Shown here: positions 33,840 to 45,609 of the stretch, in pieces
Position numbering within the stretch: the first letter of the stretch is position 1
How the letters are laid out: each line of letters starts with the position of its first letter
From: Gracilaria domingensis
Taxonomy: Eukaryota > Rhodophyta > Florideophyceae > Gracilariales > Gracilariaceae
DNA: 64,000 bases
NCBI GenBank assembly: GCA_022539475.1
Contig: VCMS01000139.1
Coordinates: 62,001-126,000, forward strand
Direction: 5' to 3'
The notes under the pieces: generated by a model
Seen by the model: the letters and a program-made list of their open reading frames with translations, nothing else
The model's database searches: none
What the model was told of the DNA's origin: nothing
Program-made: the position numbers and the translations under genes

Positions 33840-36800
33840 ACGTTGTACCACATTACAATGCTGAGGCTTATTCTTCAGCCCAAAGACTGTAGAGGTACAC
33901 ATGGAGTAGTGTCATACAACGCGACAATTTCGTGAAGAACAAAGTTCTACGGTGTCTGCGAGATCTCATCTTCTCTGGTTTTGCTTCGTCTTGAAACTCT
34001 TTATGAATGACGCCACCGCCATCAAGAAGGCACTCGGCGAGAACGACGTACGCCTTGTGCTGAAGTTTGGTAAGTACAGATAAGAACGTGAAGAAACAGA
34101 CGGCATGGGTCTCGTGCTGCAATGTTCGATAGATCTCTCGAATCGCAACCGTCCATAGAGAGAACTGCGGTTGGCTTCATCGAATATCGAGAAGGAGAGC
34201 GAGGAACTAGAGAATGCGAGAGGCATGCTTCGGACTGTGAGACAGATGGCGATGGGTGGTGGGTCCGGAATATGAAGGGCATTGATGACGCAGGGCTTTC
34301 TCGAAAGACTAAGGATGGGGCGTGAGACGAGAAATACAGTTCTTTGTAGAGGGAGTAGCAACGCACGTGAGTACGCTCGTGAAGGTGGTGAATCTATGGT
34401 TTACGCTGACGCGATGGACAGAGTGGCTCGAGGCGCGCAAGGAAAAGCAAGTTGCAAAGACAAGCGGTCATTTTGGCAACGTCGGTGAAGTTTGCGCGCT
34501 GTCGATGTTGCGCTGCAGCGTGAACATGCTCGTTTGTATAAGATACGCCGGATGGGAAGAGCGGCATGGGCAGCCTCTTAAATCGCGCAGCCCCGCCCGC
34601 GCTGCAGAATCACACGCTCCAGAAGCTTGATGAAACCGAGGATGGCGAACTTGTGTGGCGATACGGAGTGTGGGTGAAAAATGGACAACCCCGCTTCAAA
34701 TGGTGGAACGCGCTACACGCCTGATCACAGTTGGGAGAATTTTTGGGGAATGGCGATGGCGATTGCGATGAACACGGATACGACGGCTGAGGCGAAGGAA
34801 GTCGAATCATCAAATAATGCCACAAGAAAATGGTGGTGCTGCGGAACCTATGCAGCGCATTGTGAAGATACGATATTGTCCAAAACATCAGGCGAAGGAT
34901 GGTGTGGCGCCTTCGAATCTGCGCTGCGGCTAGACGAAGGGTAAGCCGCAATGCGGCTGGAAGACGGTTGGTCTGATCGGTTTTGCGTGTGGCGCTGCGC
35001 ATGACTCTCAAAAGAGAGCTGGGCGACAACGAGTCTTACGCGCGTAACTCGCGATTCTCTCACTCCGATCCCGCCTACATCGAACTCTTGGATGCTTTGT
35101 CCTACCACATAGTAAATGGCCGTCTGTCCGTGGTATGCGTGCTGCAAGCTGATGTGCTTGGTGGCACATGCGCTACCTGGGCGAGAGAAAGCGGAGCTTG
35201 AGAATTTCGATGATGAATAAAACAACCAGGGAGGAAATTTGAGTGTAGGCATAAACGCCGGGCAAGGGGCGGCTTCGTCACAGTCAAGCTTGAGCCCAAG
35301 CGCAGCAAAGAAAATTACGCCTTGAGCGGAATCAATGCTGACCAATACTTCGGGCAACTCCTGCTGCTCGACGTATAACGTCGAATCATAGAAAGATCTT
35401 GCAACTTGTTTTTCCTTTCTCCGTTCTCACTCGGGCATGCATGAAATAGAAAGTGAAACACATGTGTACTGCCTCAGCTGCGTTGCCATTCTTCATCGCT
35501 TTACCAAGAATTCCTGATCAGAAGTATCGAGGCGGTGCCGACAACACAAGAAACCCATACAACCTAGTCTTTCCTAACAGGCTCCTAGAATAGGTTTCGG
35601 CTGACCTCGTCAGCTGTCCTCTACCGTTTACATCACCTCACGATCTGCTCCCGACGTTCTTCTCTTCTTTATCAGAAAGCATGCGCGACACGCCGCCGCT
35701 CATTCCACCACAGATGAACCAAACGGTGCATCCATTGCGCCACTCCGTCGCCTGCCTGCCACGTCTTTCTGGCACTCGGAGGGACAAAGGCTCGACCTAC
35801 GCAGAAGAGGCCTGCATATTGAACGCATAACCTCCTATCCCCTCGCAATGCGCTGCTTTTTTTCGCCATCAACTTACATCGTTCCGCTTTCCAGGCGTCA
35901 CACTCTTACAGGCGACGAGTTCTCACAACAACCGACTGATGGAGCTAGGGGACAGCCGCGTTTCGCGTGACTCACGCCATAAGCATGCAAAGCTTGGGTT
36001 TTGTATGTTGCCATGTTTAATCTCCGGAAGGTAAGCTTGGCAACTGACGCTGTCGCCGGAGCTGGTTGATGGTCGTTGTTAGCTGGTGGTCGTTTTTCGC
36101 GCCGCGTGTCTGAGATCGTTTGCTTCTCCTTTTGTGACAAGCTGATGGTCCTTTTTTGATTGTTGATGATGTGCCCTTCACGCAACGATGCGACATTATA
36201 ACGCGCGCGGGGAGGAGTTTGAATGCGAGGCTGCGCCAACGAAACGAAGGAAGGCCTACCACCAGGCGTTGCGCTCCCCACTTTGCGGGAGAACACCGAA
36301 AAGCTGGTGAGCTTTTACTCTGGTGGTACGCCTCCCACGGTGATGGCGACCGGCTCTGCCAGACGAAAGTGCATCACGAGCGTGTCGAAGAACAACGAAT
36401 ACCGCGTATGTTGCCCAATGTTCTTGTGGGCTGCTGTCTTGAAACAGGTACAGACAGGCGGGAGGGAGTGGAAAGTCGACTTTTCCAGGAGCAAAGAGGC
36501 CACACGGAGACAACTTCAGCGTGTGCGCAGTCGCATTGCCAGCGGGGCGCGCGTCGCGGAGAAGATGGCGCCCAATTGCGCTTTGGAAGAGTCTGACCAA
36601 TGGAATACAAAGCAAAACGCAAAAACTGGCGCCAAAAGGTTGATCGCTTATCTCCTGAGAGTTTCCATTCGTGAACGCCTCGCACACGCATCATGCCGGT
36701 CTTGAACTTCGAAACTCGGAGCAGTGCCGGCAGCACAACACCACCCTCCCCATGAACACAGAACCTCGTCGCCCATAAGCGCAGCGACGTTCGTCTTCAC

Positions 36801-37140
36801 CCTTTCTACGCTCGCTGCCCGGGCGCATTGCCACCCCGTCTGCCCGAGTGGCCGCCGAGAAGCTTTAGGCGCCGGTCACGCCGCCGCGTCGGCTGCGTCG
36901 CACTTCGTTCCGTCATTCGGAGCGTCGCACGCACGACCTGCGCAGAACGTGCGCGCACTTTGAGCGGATAGCCGCGCACCAAGTCGCCGTGCATCGCACC
37001 GCTTCTTCATCCTCTTCGACCGTGCAGCTTTCCAGAGGGCTCACGCTGGCGGACGATGAATGTCCACAGCAACCGGCTTTTGGGGGTGATAAACAGCCGC
37101 AGCTCGCGCTGCAGGTTAACACGAAGGAGGATCTCATGCT
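33840..37140. other. Gene-poor stretch with possible unrecognised coding remnants
   Basis: Open frames are short and overlapping. Two pieces look protein-like: 34007-34075 (+), a short charged helix followed by GGTAAGT that could be an intron donor; and 34995-35365 (+), with HSDPAYIELLDALSYHIVNG and later VTVKLEPKRSKENYALSG. I cannot assign either to a family. The remainder shows nothing I can support. Confidence 0.35.
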
Positions 37141-37149
37141 CACGGTGGA

Positions 37150-39119
37150 ATGGGCACACCGCGTCGTCAAACTTTGGAACGATCGGTTCATCGCGCAGCT
37201 GGTCGTCTGTTGATCGAACTGCAAATCGTCACCAATTTGGCCGAGGCAGAGGCGGCTACACTGGCCGACTCAATGAGGTTGCGCGAGAGTCAGTTATTTA
37301 CCGAAGATGATCTGCACTCGTTGGCGGAAGCGATCTCGACCGAGCGCTTTCTCACGTATCATCATGATTGAGTCAAGCTGTTCACCGCCTGTTGCATGGC
37401 CGGGTTGCCAAGTATGTGTGCGCCGCATCCGCCCGTGTTGCAGCGAAAGCTGGATTAGCTTACCTCGGTCCTCGTCGAGCAGCTGGCTGTAATGGCGTCT
37501 GCAAACGATGCGTTCGAGGTGTTTGGCTTTTCGTTGGTGGGCCTGCTTGCCACAGTCAAGACATTTTTCGTTTTCTGCGACGATGACTGCTTTGTGTGCG
37601 ACACTTTCCCCTTTTTCTATGCTACCGTACGTCCGCATTACTCCGAGAAGGCCCGTCAGTATCTCGCGGACATTCTCATCTCCCTGCTGGAGGAGGTGGA
37701 GAATATATGAGAGGATATGTTGGATGTGCTTTTGGCGCCGCTTGTGTCGCATCTGCAGCACTCCTTGCCTGCCGTTTCTCTCGACGAGACGGTTCTTCAC
37801 GGCGCGAGAACATGCGTGCAGGTGCCGTTATATAGTATGCTCAACGAGTCTCTGCGCTGTTTGCAGTCGGTTAAGAGCCTTGTTACTACGGATAAGAAGC
37901 ATGACACCCGACGAAAGAGTTTCGCTAAGCAGCGGCTTGATGAGAGAGAGGCCTCGTCAAAGACTGAGCTTCCGAAGCACCACGAATATTCTGCTTCTCT
38001 GCTTGTTGTCATTAACCAAATTGCGCCGGATTTACTCGTGTACGCCATTCCGAGTCTGGAGACTCGTATTGGTGGGGCTGAAGAGAGCATTCGACTCGCG
38101 AGCGTGCAGATCCTGGTGGGCTTTTTCACATCCAAGGTGGACGTGATCGAATCGTACCCCACGTTGTTTACCGAAGTCCTGAACGGACAGCGAGATGTAA
38201 GCGCGGAGATTCGCGCTGAGATTGCTACAGCTTTTGGTCTGCTTCTTCTGTTATATTCGAAGCATGCCGAGACTCTTAACGGCATGCTAAGGTATAGAAG
38301 GAGTGACAAAGATGATCATGTCCGTTGCATGGCTCTTGAATCCATCGGCAAATGTATCCATCGCGCGGGCGACTTTTGCTAAAGCAGCAGTTCTCACGTC
38401 TTTTGGACAGAAAGCCTCAGGTGCGAAGCGGGGCTCTAGCTCAGGTTTGCCACATTTACACAAACACGAATTTATCACAGTCCAGGCCAGCTTCGAGTAA
38501 AGAAGGTCCTGAACTGAGGGAATCCTCAATCGACTGGGAGAGGAGCAAGAGCTTCAATGGGGAAGCCAGGGGTCATGCAAGGCCTCGGTCATCACTTGAA
38601 CCATCAACAATCAAAGACGTTTTGGAAACGCGATTTCTAAAGCTTTCTTGGCTTCCGGACGCTACCCTGCATGCAAATAGATCTCTGGACGAGACTGGCC
38701 ACCGGAAAAGTGCTCGTGATATCGAGAAGCTTATCTTTGAACAAATTCCTTTCATTTCGAAGGACAACGAAGCAAACGTGAGAGCCGGCTTTCGTCGTTT
38801 GACCATCTTCATATCGCAGCTTTCGCCTGCCATTTCCGCACAATTGTGGGCCACTGCTCGTAGTCGGTGATGTACTCGAGAGAGATTGAAAACAATCCTG
38901 GAGTTCCGCCTCAATTCGCGAAAGTCAGCAACGTCTGCCAATTTAGTCGAAAATCAATCCCCTCCCGTTCACGCTAAGTTTTCAAGAAAGCACCAAGGAG
39001 AAGACCAAGAAAAGATTCCGGCTGCTGCCACACCGAAAATAGAGTTCCGCAATCATGCGTTCGCAATGGCTTCTCTCTTTACGGCGCGAACTGGGTCTTC
39101 AGATGGTGTGTATCGGTAA
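37150..39119 (+). pseudogene. PDS5: PDS5-like cohesin regulator, decayed
   Basis: HEAT-repeat protein of the PDS5 family. The signature YHHD(stop)VKLFTACCMA followed by CAPHPPV matches the family's HKDKDVRLLVACCLADLLRIYAP-type region. Further matches are LLEEVENI(stop)EDMLDVLLAPLV, IPSLETRIGGAEESIRLASV, VSAEIRAEIATAFG and LLDRKPQVRSGALAQVCHIY. PDS5 regulates cohesin on chromosomes. In-frame stops are TGA 37369, TAG 37456 and TGA 37708. A frame change follows near 38380 and another TGA at 38868. The C-terminal two thirds of a full PDS5 is missing after 39119, and the first residues are unclear. Clearly a truncated pseudogene. Confidence 0.78.
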
Positions 39120-39700
39120 CGTTTGTGTCCATATTCTTTGCGTATTATTGTCTTTCCTCTCTCTGGATCTGTTTCTTGAGGTCACCGAATAAGACATATG
39201 CGAAGCTTTAGATTCCTCTCAAGCCCTAAAAATGCTTACAAAAGCTCTCTTATTTGGTTACCATCGTGAAGGTAAGCGACAGCATCTGGACAGGCACACT
39301 CTCTCACACTGCACTCTGAGGCAACAATAATTCTGTCGCATATATTCTTCCCATTCCAATCATGCTTCACTTGTATTGAATGCTCTACTCTACTATCCAT
39401 ACCATCAAATTTCTACTCTGAAAAGGACAGTTCAGAAGCTTTCACTTCTGCAGCCTCACAAGAAGGGCAATCAGTAATAGAGAGCTCTATTCTTTCAGCA
39501 AGTAATGAACTACTTTTGAAATTTTCGGTCATTGCTCTCACCGAAGCAGTTCTATCATATTCGTCACAACTTATCGGAACGTTAAATCTTCTCGTCAGCA
39601 GCACCCGTGTTACTTCAGACTTCTCAATATCCGACGTGCCCACAACAGCCCTTGCTGAGAGCAGCTGAGAAGCATTTTGTAGACGTCGCCGGTTTGATGA
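39120..39700. other. Intergenic, no supported gene
   Basis: A minus-strand open frame at 39413-39643 has no recognisable domain. Nothing else stands out. Confidence 0.4.
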
Positions 39701-39980
39701 CCCTATAAACTGCGGTTATGGCCGAAATATGGCCAATATGTGATCGAAATGTTGGCGTATAAGTCAAAAACTGGTTAGACATATATCTCGTCAAGATAAG
39801 AAGTTTTTGTTTTCATGCATGTAGCCAAAATATGGCCGAAATATGGCCCATATATGGCCGCATTGAAAAATAAGAAATACCTATCTTGGTGAGATACGCG
39901 TTCTCACAAAATTTCGACTTATACGCCAACATTTCGGTCACATAGCGGTCATATTTCAGCCATAACCGCGGTTTATAGGG
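39701..39980. mobile_element. Palindromic MITE (280 bp)
   Basis: Terminal inverted repeats of about 65-70 bp: CCCTATAAACTGCGGTTATG at the left end and CATAACCGCGGTTTATAGGG at the right. Inner parts of the arms match as GAAATGTTGGCGTATAAGTC and its complement. ATGA flanks both ends and may be a target duplication. The centre holds AAATATGGCC repeats. No coding capacity. Confidence 0.85.
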
Positions 39981-39999
39981 ATGATTTGTAAGCTCTCTT

Positions 40000-41230
40000 C
40001 GTAATTTTGTGCATACTTTCATTCAAATCCGTCGAGCGTCTGTGTTCTCGTTTTGCTAGTTAGGTGCACTAGAACACGATTATCGGACGAAAGTAGTCAA
40101 AAAAAATCTGCAAAAATTGCGTAAAAGGCTATGTGCAAGCAATTAATTTCAATTTTTGTATATTACGCTTTCATGTACTAGGGCTTGTTCTCCATTCAAT
40201 GCAGAACAGTTGATGCAGGCCACGATTGCTAGTATAGGTTCACGAAATGAAAGTATCAGACGTAATATTTCTTGTCGTGTGCGGACATCATGTGATGTCC
40301 ACATGTGCCGCCATATTTACGTTCGCTAAATTTCTGCAAATACTCTAGAATAGCCATGATTACTACGACTACCTAGTATAAAATTCATCTTATGGAACCA
40401 CGCGCATGCATCTCGCCATCCCCATACCACTTCAAGTTGCATTCTACTTACAACAGTCCACCGCCACCACCCTCCTCTATCTCCGCATCTGCGAAAGACA
40501 ACGGCCTAAACCCTTTCGCGACATCATCGCCCGCTTCCTCCTCCTCTTTTTTCTCTTCCTCCACATCCTCCCAGCTCCACTTCTCCTGATACCCGACGAC
40601 GCCGCTTCCCTTCCACACCGGCTTCGGAACACACCTGAACCCAACCCTAGTCTTCTTCTTTTTCTCCATCTTCTCCTTCTCTTCCTTTCGTTCATGAAGT
40701 CGTTGAACATTATTAAGAAAATACCAGGAAAGGCACAGCCTTTCTCCCTCCGTATCGAATCGACGACCGCGAAGGGATTGTACCAAACCGTTCCGCAGCT
40801 TGTTGAAAAACAGTCTACGCCTAGCAGCGAAAGTCCTATCCAAGTCGCAAAGAACGTTTGCGTTGACACACGCCTTCCCGTTGTTCGTGCTCTTACTATC
40901 TTCAAGTGGTCGAAATGATCTCTAGTTCGAAGCCCACAGACAGAGCCCAAAGTTGCTTATTAGCGTATAAGATACTCCTGATCGTACACCACACTCCTCA
41001 AGCTCTTAATCAAGAATGGAACGATAATCCACACTCCCATTTACATTCATAGTAAGTAGCAACCCTTTAAGTAATACATGCTTCGCGCGTCAAAATCTCA
41101 TGATGTGGCCATACTACTAGGTCCCGCCTCTGAAGCTGTGGGATTCTGCGATGCAGGTTGTGGGTGTTTCACAGCCTCTTTCTCAATCTTTTAAATCGCA
41201 GCTGCGGCTTCAGTCAGTCCAGATTCATCC
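40000..41230. other. Intergenic; ambiguous open frames on both strands
   Basis: At 40400-40950 both strands are open for 130-170 codons. The plus-strand frame has a Leu-rich segment, the minus frame an Arg/Lys-rich one. No family resemblance, so I do not call a gene. 40000-40390 is AT-rich. Confidence 0.4.
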
Positions 41231-41232
41231 AC

Positions 41233-41860
41233 CTAGTCGGGGTTCTTTTCCAACACTACAATTCCTCCCATGAATGCAGCGACTGAGAGGAACTCATCAG
41301 CTGCCATTTCAGATCTCTCTCCAGCAGCAAGCAGCAGAGGTGTTGCATGTGTTTGGGAGCCAGTGATGAACTTAGGACGCCCAGCTTGGACGACTGCGTC
41401 AACTGCCTTTCCGATGCGCACGGTAGTGGCCTTGAATTCCATTTTCTCAGTAACATTAAACACCATTCTTGGTGGCCCAGCGAGTTCCAAAGAGTACAAG
41501 AGCTATTGATTCCTGCCAAGGACGGTTCTCTACATGTCAAAACATGAGGACAATACAGTAAGAATGCCACTTAACGCAGTTATGGTCTGAGGAAATTGTT
41601 ATCTCCGTAGAATGGATTCATCCTCACCATACGCTTCGCACAATGAAGAATTCCTTGCGAAATTCGTATGAGGAACAGTGATGAACCTTCCTTCGCGTGA
41701 TATTGAGAAAGTTGTCGAACAATGCCTGCAATTCTTGATATATTAGTTCCAGCTCCAATTAAACCCAGCCCGATAATCCCTGACTCTGCAACGTCCATGT
41801 CAGAATCCTACGTGAACTTTAACAACGTATCGTTTAAAGTTAACTTGAGGTCACTGATGC
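41233..41860 (-). pseudogene. RPN1: C-terminal fragment of 26S proteasome subunit RPN1 (PSMD2)
   Basis: On the minus strand: GIIGLGLIGAGTNISRIAGI, then VRQLSQYHAKEG, a segment SLFLIRISQGILHCAKRM, and after a frame change ELAGPPRMVF, VRIGKAVDAVVQAGRPKFIT and GSQTHATPLLLAAGERSEMA, ending EKNPD. These match the conserved C-terminal toroid and tail of RPN1, the scaffold of the proteasome lid/base. The middle is broken by a frame change near 41590 and TAG stops near 41537, 41513 and 41806. Only about 200 residues of a protein of about 900 are present, so it is a fragment. Confidence 0.85.
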
Positions 41861-41869
41861 TCAACAAAC

Positions 41870-42420
41870 CTATTGCGAGCGGGACGAATTTGCGAATCAC
41901 AGGGTCTCCGTACTGCAGAAAATGACCAAAGGTTTTAATCGACATCTCTACTCCGAGTTTTTCTCCCATCGCTACCCTTGATAACGTCTGTGTTCTGCAA
42001 AGTGGAATATAGTCTGTTCGCTTTGGAAACTAAGCTAGTTTTGGGGCTATTTGGGGCGCGCGAGGGGGTAGCAGAGGCTGGCACTCAAAAAATTAAGAAA
42101 TTTTGGAATATTAAATTCCATCTCGCGCAGTTTAGTTCTTGGGTCCCCTAGTTTTTGTAGAGGTTCTACTTCGCCGCACCACCCCATTCACTCTTTTCCG
42201 CGACCCTCTCTCAAAACTGCACTCGTGCTAGTTTGCGTTTCCATTTTCTCCCATGTTGCAATGCCAATCGCAACTCATCCCACCTCAATCATCCCATCAC
42301 TTCTTCCCAGTCCACACCACCCCCGCTATTTACCCATTTCTCGCCCATCACGCGTTCATTTTGTAGAAGTCAGGTGCACAACTCTCCCCCTTCTCGTATA
42401 CCCGCCTCGCCCCAAAACGG
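41870..42420. other. Intergenic, no supported gene
   Basis: Contains a pyrimidine-rich stretch after 42240. No motif or structure I can name. Confidence 0.4.
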
Positions 42421-42422
42421 CT

Positions 42423-43352
42423 TCAAATCCCTCCCATCCTTCTCTCCTCCTGTCCCCTCAGAATCCCCTTCGCAGTCCGCGCTACCTCCGCCGCACTCCT
42501 AAACCCAGTCACCACCGGAGCTCCCACTCCCTCCCGCGGCACCTTCTCCACCACCTTCTTCATCTCCTTACGCCTCTTCTTCAGACGGCTCTTCCCATCC
42601 CCAACCCCACCACCCTTTGTCTTCGGTGTCACAGGAGACCCCTTCTGCACCGCCACCCTTCCCACACTTCCCTTCTCCGTCTTTCCCTCCACACCTCCTT
42701 TCACCGTCTCCTCTTCCACCAATCTTTGCCTCTTGCACAGCTCCTTCACCTCCTTCTCCAGCACGTCCAACCTCTCGTTCAGAACCCTATTCTCCTCCCG
42801 CAACTCTCCAACCTCCCTTCCCGCACACTCCACTATCCCATACACATGATTTCTCATCTCCACTCCCAATACCGACAACGAATTCCGCAGGCTCGAAATC
42901 GCCTCAACCGAAACACCACTACCACCCCCACTCAGCACCACACCGCCCATTTCCGTTACAATCTTCACAATTCCATCGTCCAGTTGCTCCTTCATCACCA
43001 ACCCCAACATCCCCACCCTCGCCTTCATCTCCCCCACAAACCGCATCTCCCTGTCACCCTCTCCGCCCCCACTCTCTATCTGGTCTCCAACCTCTAACTG
43101 ACTCAGATGCACCGCACCCCTTCTCTCCATTGCGACCCCCTCCACCTCCAATTCTACCCCCTTCTCCACCTCATCACCATCCCCTCTCCTCGCCTCACAC
43201 TTCTTTCCTTCATCGGCCAATTCCTTCTTCTGCAATATCCGACCAGCCGCCGTAATCACGTCCTCTTCCGGCTTTGGTGACGGCGTCGGCGCTACCTCCT
43301 TCCCTTCCAACAGCGCCGACAGCTCCTCATCCTTCACGTATCCGTTTGACAT
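42423..43352 (-). CDS. Hypothetical coiled-coil protein
   Basis: 309 residues from ATG 43352. An acidic, Glu/Lys-rich N-terminal half is followed by heptad-like Leu/Val spacing (EENRVLNERLDVLEKEVKEL, residues roughly 205-225) consistent with a coiled coil, and a Lys/Arg-rich C-terminus. The opposite strand is also open over much of this span, but its translation is an unusual His/Pro/Ser-rich string, so I prefer the minus strand. No family recognised, function unknown. The frame is intact, unlike most neighbours. Confidence 0.5.
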   Translation of the reverse strand: MSNGYVKDEELSALLEGKEVAPTPSPKPEEDVITAAGRILQKKELADEGKKCEARRGDGDEVEKGVELEVEGVAMERRGAVHLSQLEVGDQIESGGGEGDREMRFVGEMKARVGMLGLVMKEQLDDGIVKIVTEMGGVVLSGGGSGVSVEAISSLRNSLSVLGVEMRNHVYGIVECAGREVGELREENRVLNERLDVLEKEVKELCKRQRLVEEETVKGGVEGKTEKGSVGRVAVQKGSPVTPKTKGGGVGDGKSRLKKRRKEMKKVVEKVPREGVGAPVVTGFRSAAEVARTAKGILRGQEERRMGGI

Positions 43353-43985
43353 CTTCAGAAGAAGAAGTAGTAGTTGGATCGAAGTTTCCGCTGCGATACA
43401 GTGCAATCGAGCTAAACTGTGCTGTCCACCCCCACTGTCCAACCACACGGGCTATATCCAGCACCATGATTGTCCCTGTTTCCCTCATCCTATTTCCCGC
43501 CAAAACATCTACTGTACACCTCCGCACCTTCCAATATTTAAGCGCCATCTCTCTGTCCCCTCTTCACATAGTCCCCACCCACCTCGCCTCGACCGGCGAT
43601 ATTTTTCTCTTCCACCATAACCCCACTCGATGGTTATAGCAAAACAGGAAGATATTGCCAGTGGAGGCAAGCTAGGGACTAGTGATTGTACTTAGAGTTG
43701 CTCACCCTCTGTCTCGACTGGGGGCATGTTCTTCTTCCGTCACATCCTTTGTGGGTTGTGACAAAAAAAGAATATGTCACCACTCGACACCGGATGGGTA
43801 ACAATGGTAGCACGTAGAGTAGTTCATCCTCCCTCTCAGCGTCCACTGGGGATATATTGATGTTCTCTCACATCCTTTCCCGGTTGTGATACAAGAGAAA
43901 TACATCTCCAATGGACACGGAGAATATAGTCGTGATAACACGTAAAGGTCACAATGTAATAAACAATAAATTTATGCTACTATCT
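43353..43985. repeat. Non-coding stretch with an imperfect tandem duplication
   Basis: A block around 43700-43790 (CTCACCCTCTGTCTCGACTG, later CACATCCTTTGTGGGTTGTG) recurs with changes at 43826-43915 (TCATCCTCCCTCTCAGCGTC, then CACATCCTTTCCCGGTTGTG), about 125 bp apart. The first part, 43353-43690, shows no clear feature. Confidence 0.5.
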
Positions 43986-44309
43986 CTAACCAACCTTTCG
44001 AAAACCAGCTATGACATGAGCTGGGTTACTCGAGCCAAAGATGGCAGATCCTGCAACTGAAATGTTTGCACTGGCCTTCACTACTCCTTTCACAGTACTC
44101 AGTCCAATACCCCCATCCACCTGTATCCCTATTCTTGGGTACAACTCCCTTGCATGTCGCACCTTGTCAAGAACACCCTCCATAAACGCCTGTCCTCCAA
44201 ACCCTGGCTCCACCGTCATCAACAATAACATGTCTACAACTCCTTCCTTCATAAGTGCTTCTACGACCTTTATAGACGTATTCGGGCGCAATCCAACTCC
44301 ATCCTTTTA
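43986..44309 (-). pseudogene. RPE: C-terminal fragment of ribulose-phosphate 3-epimerase
   Basis: The family's second signature is clear: VVDMLLLMTVEPGFGGQAF, then IQVDGGIGLSTVKG with the catalytic Asp, and SVAGSAIFGSSNPAHVIAG of the phosphate-binding end. Only the last 105 residues of a protein of about 220 remain. Upstream the frame meets TAA at 44307-44309 and the N-terminal half is absent. The enzyme interconverts ribulose 5-phosphate and xylulose 5-phosphate. A truncated duplicate or relic. Confidence 0.88.
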
Positions 44310-44703
44310 ATTATGGCAATCCGAGTGAAGCTATAAAACCCGTTCACGTCATTTATGAAGCCAAAATGGCTCCTTTCATCCTGTATTCAAGCTCCCCGTA
44401 ACTCGTACTTTACAACTACTTTACAACTCAGGTTCGAAATCAGTTTCATTCATTGCACACTTTCTACTCTTCCACCTACCTTTCATAAAACATCATCACA
44501 CTTTGTGGCTTGTCGTCTCATACAAGCCCTATCATTCATTCAGTACAATCACATATCATACATTTCGCTCACTTTCACAAAGTGAACCATGTTCCCGTTC
44601 TGCGCTTCCCAACCGTTTGTACTTAAGTATCACTCTTTACCCCAGCAGTTCTCCGCCCCATCTTCCATTTCTATCGTCACACAAAAACATTCGAACACTT
44701 GCA

Positions 44704-45606
44704 ATGAACTCCCAGTCCGACATGCCTCCCACTCCGCCTCCGAGTCCCAGATACTCTGACGTCCTTCAGGCCTCATCTCCCGCCCGAAGGACTCGGGCCG
44801 TTATTGTTGGAAGGGGGCGTATAGGTACCATGCTGGCGAACGAAGAAGATACGGTCATTTCCGCACACGAATTCTGCAGCATGGCTGCTACCTCTCATCT
44901 TTCTGATGTACCGATACTAGTTTGTGGAAGAACGAACACCCTGGAGACCGTAATTCAGGCTTGCCCTTATTCGCTCAGAGAGAATCTCATTTTCTTCCAG
45001 AATGGAGACATCATACCATTGCTTTCGAAGCTCGGTGTGGACAAATGTTCAAAAGTGGTCCTATACGTTGGTGTCCCCTCAAGAAACGCAGCTCCGCAGG
45101 ATGGTGTCACTCCTCAAAGTCCGGATGGTCTCACTGTCGCAACAGGAAAGTGGGCCTCCAACGTTGCAGACAGGTTTAGGTCTATGGGTCTCACTTGCGG
45201 GGTTGTCGACGAAGACACATTTCTCGTAAGCTATTATGAGAAGCTCGTGTGGCTATCAGCGTTCAACATCGTCGGGGCCTCAAGAGGTTTCATTCCTATG
45301 GACGTAGTCGCTACGGAGTGCAGTACGGTTGTGCTCACAATAATGAAAGAGCTGTTCAAGATAGTTTCGCTTAAGACAGGTACTACTTTCAACGTGGAAG
45401 AGACCGTTGGGCGACTTCTTGCATATGGAAAAACTCTCGTTGGCTTCCCTACTTCTTTCTCCGACTTTTAGTTTAGGAACGCGTACTTCTACGACTTTTC
45501 CCGCCAAGAAAGAAACATTGTAGGCGGTGACCCCGCTCCTTTTCATACAAACTACGTCAACGTTGTTAAGGAAAAGTTATCCCCCTCCCCATTCCCCCAG
45601 CTTTGA
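44704..45606 (+). pseudogene. Ketopantoate-reductase-like (PanE/ApbA) Rossmann protein with in-frame TAG
   Basis: From ATG 44704. Pro-rich leader, then a nucleotide-binding turn IVGRGRIGTMLA, a second strand ending LVCGRTNTLETV, and LIFFQNGDI where PanE has its NGxG-like motif. The C-terminal helical domain contains KLVWLSAFNIVGASRGF, matching the Lys/Asn active-site helix of PanE-like proteins. TAG 45469-45471 stops the frame, but the same frame continues for 44 more codons with FRNAYFYDFSRQERN and DPAPFHTNYVNVVKEK, typical of this family's C-terminus, to TGA 45604. So the stop is probably a mutation. The reaction would be NADPH-dependent 2-ketopantoate reduction; substrate unproven. Confidence 0.65.
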
Positions 45607-45609
45607 GGT

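Noticed and set aside
36156-36705. Overlapping open frames of 120-160 codons on both strands
   Set aside because: No coherent domain in any frame; treated as non-coding or unrecognised remnant.
40392-40950. Opposing 130-170-codon frames
   Set aside because: Both are low-complexity, with no family motif or supporting context.
42225-43097. 290-codon plus-strand open frame
   Set aside because: Translation is a low-complexity His/Pro/Leu/Ser string; the minus strand shows a more natural coiled-coil protein, so this is probably its shadow.
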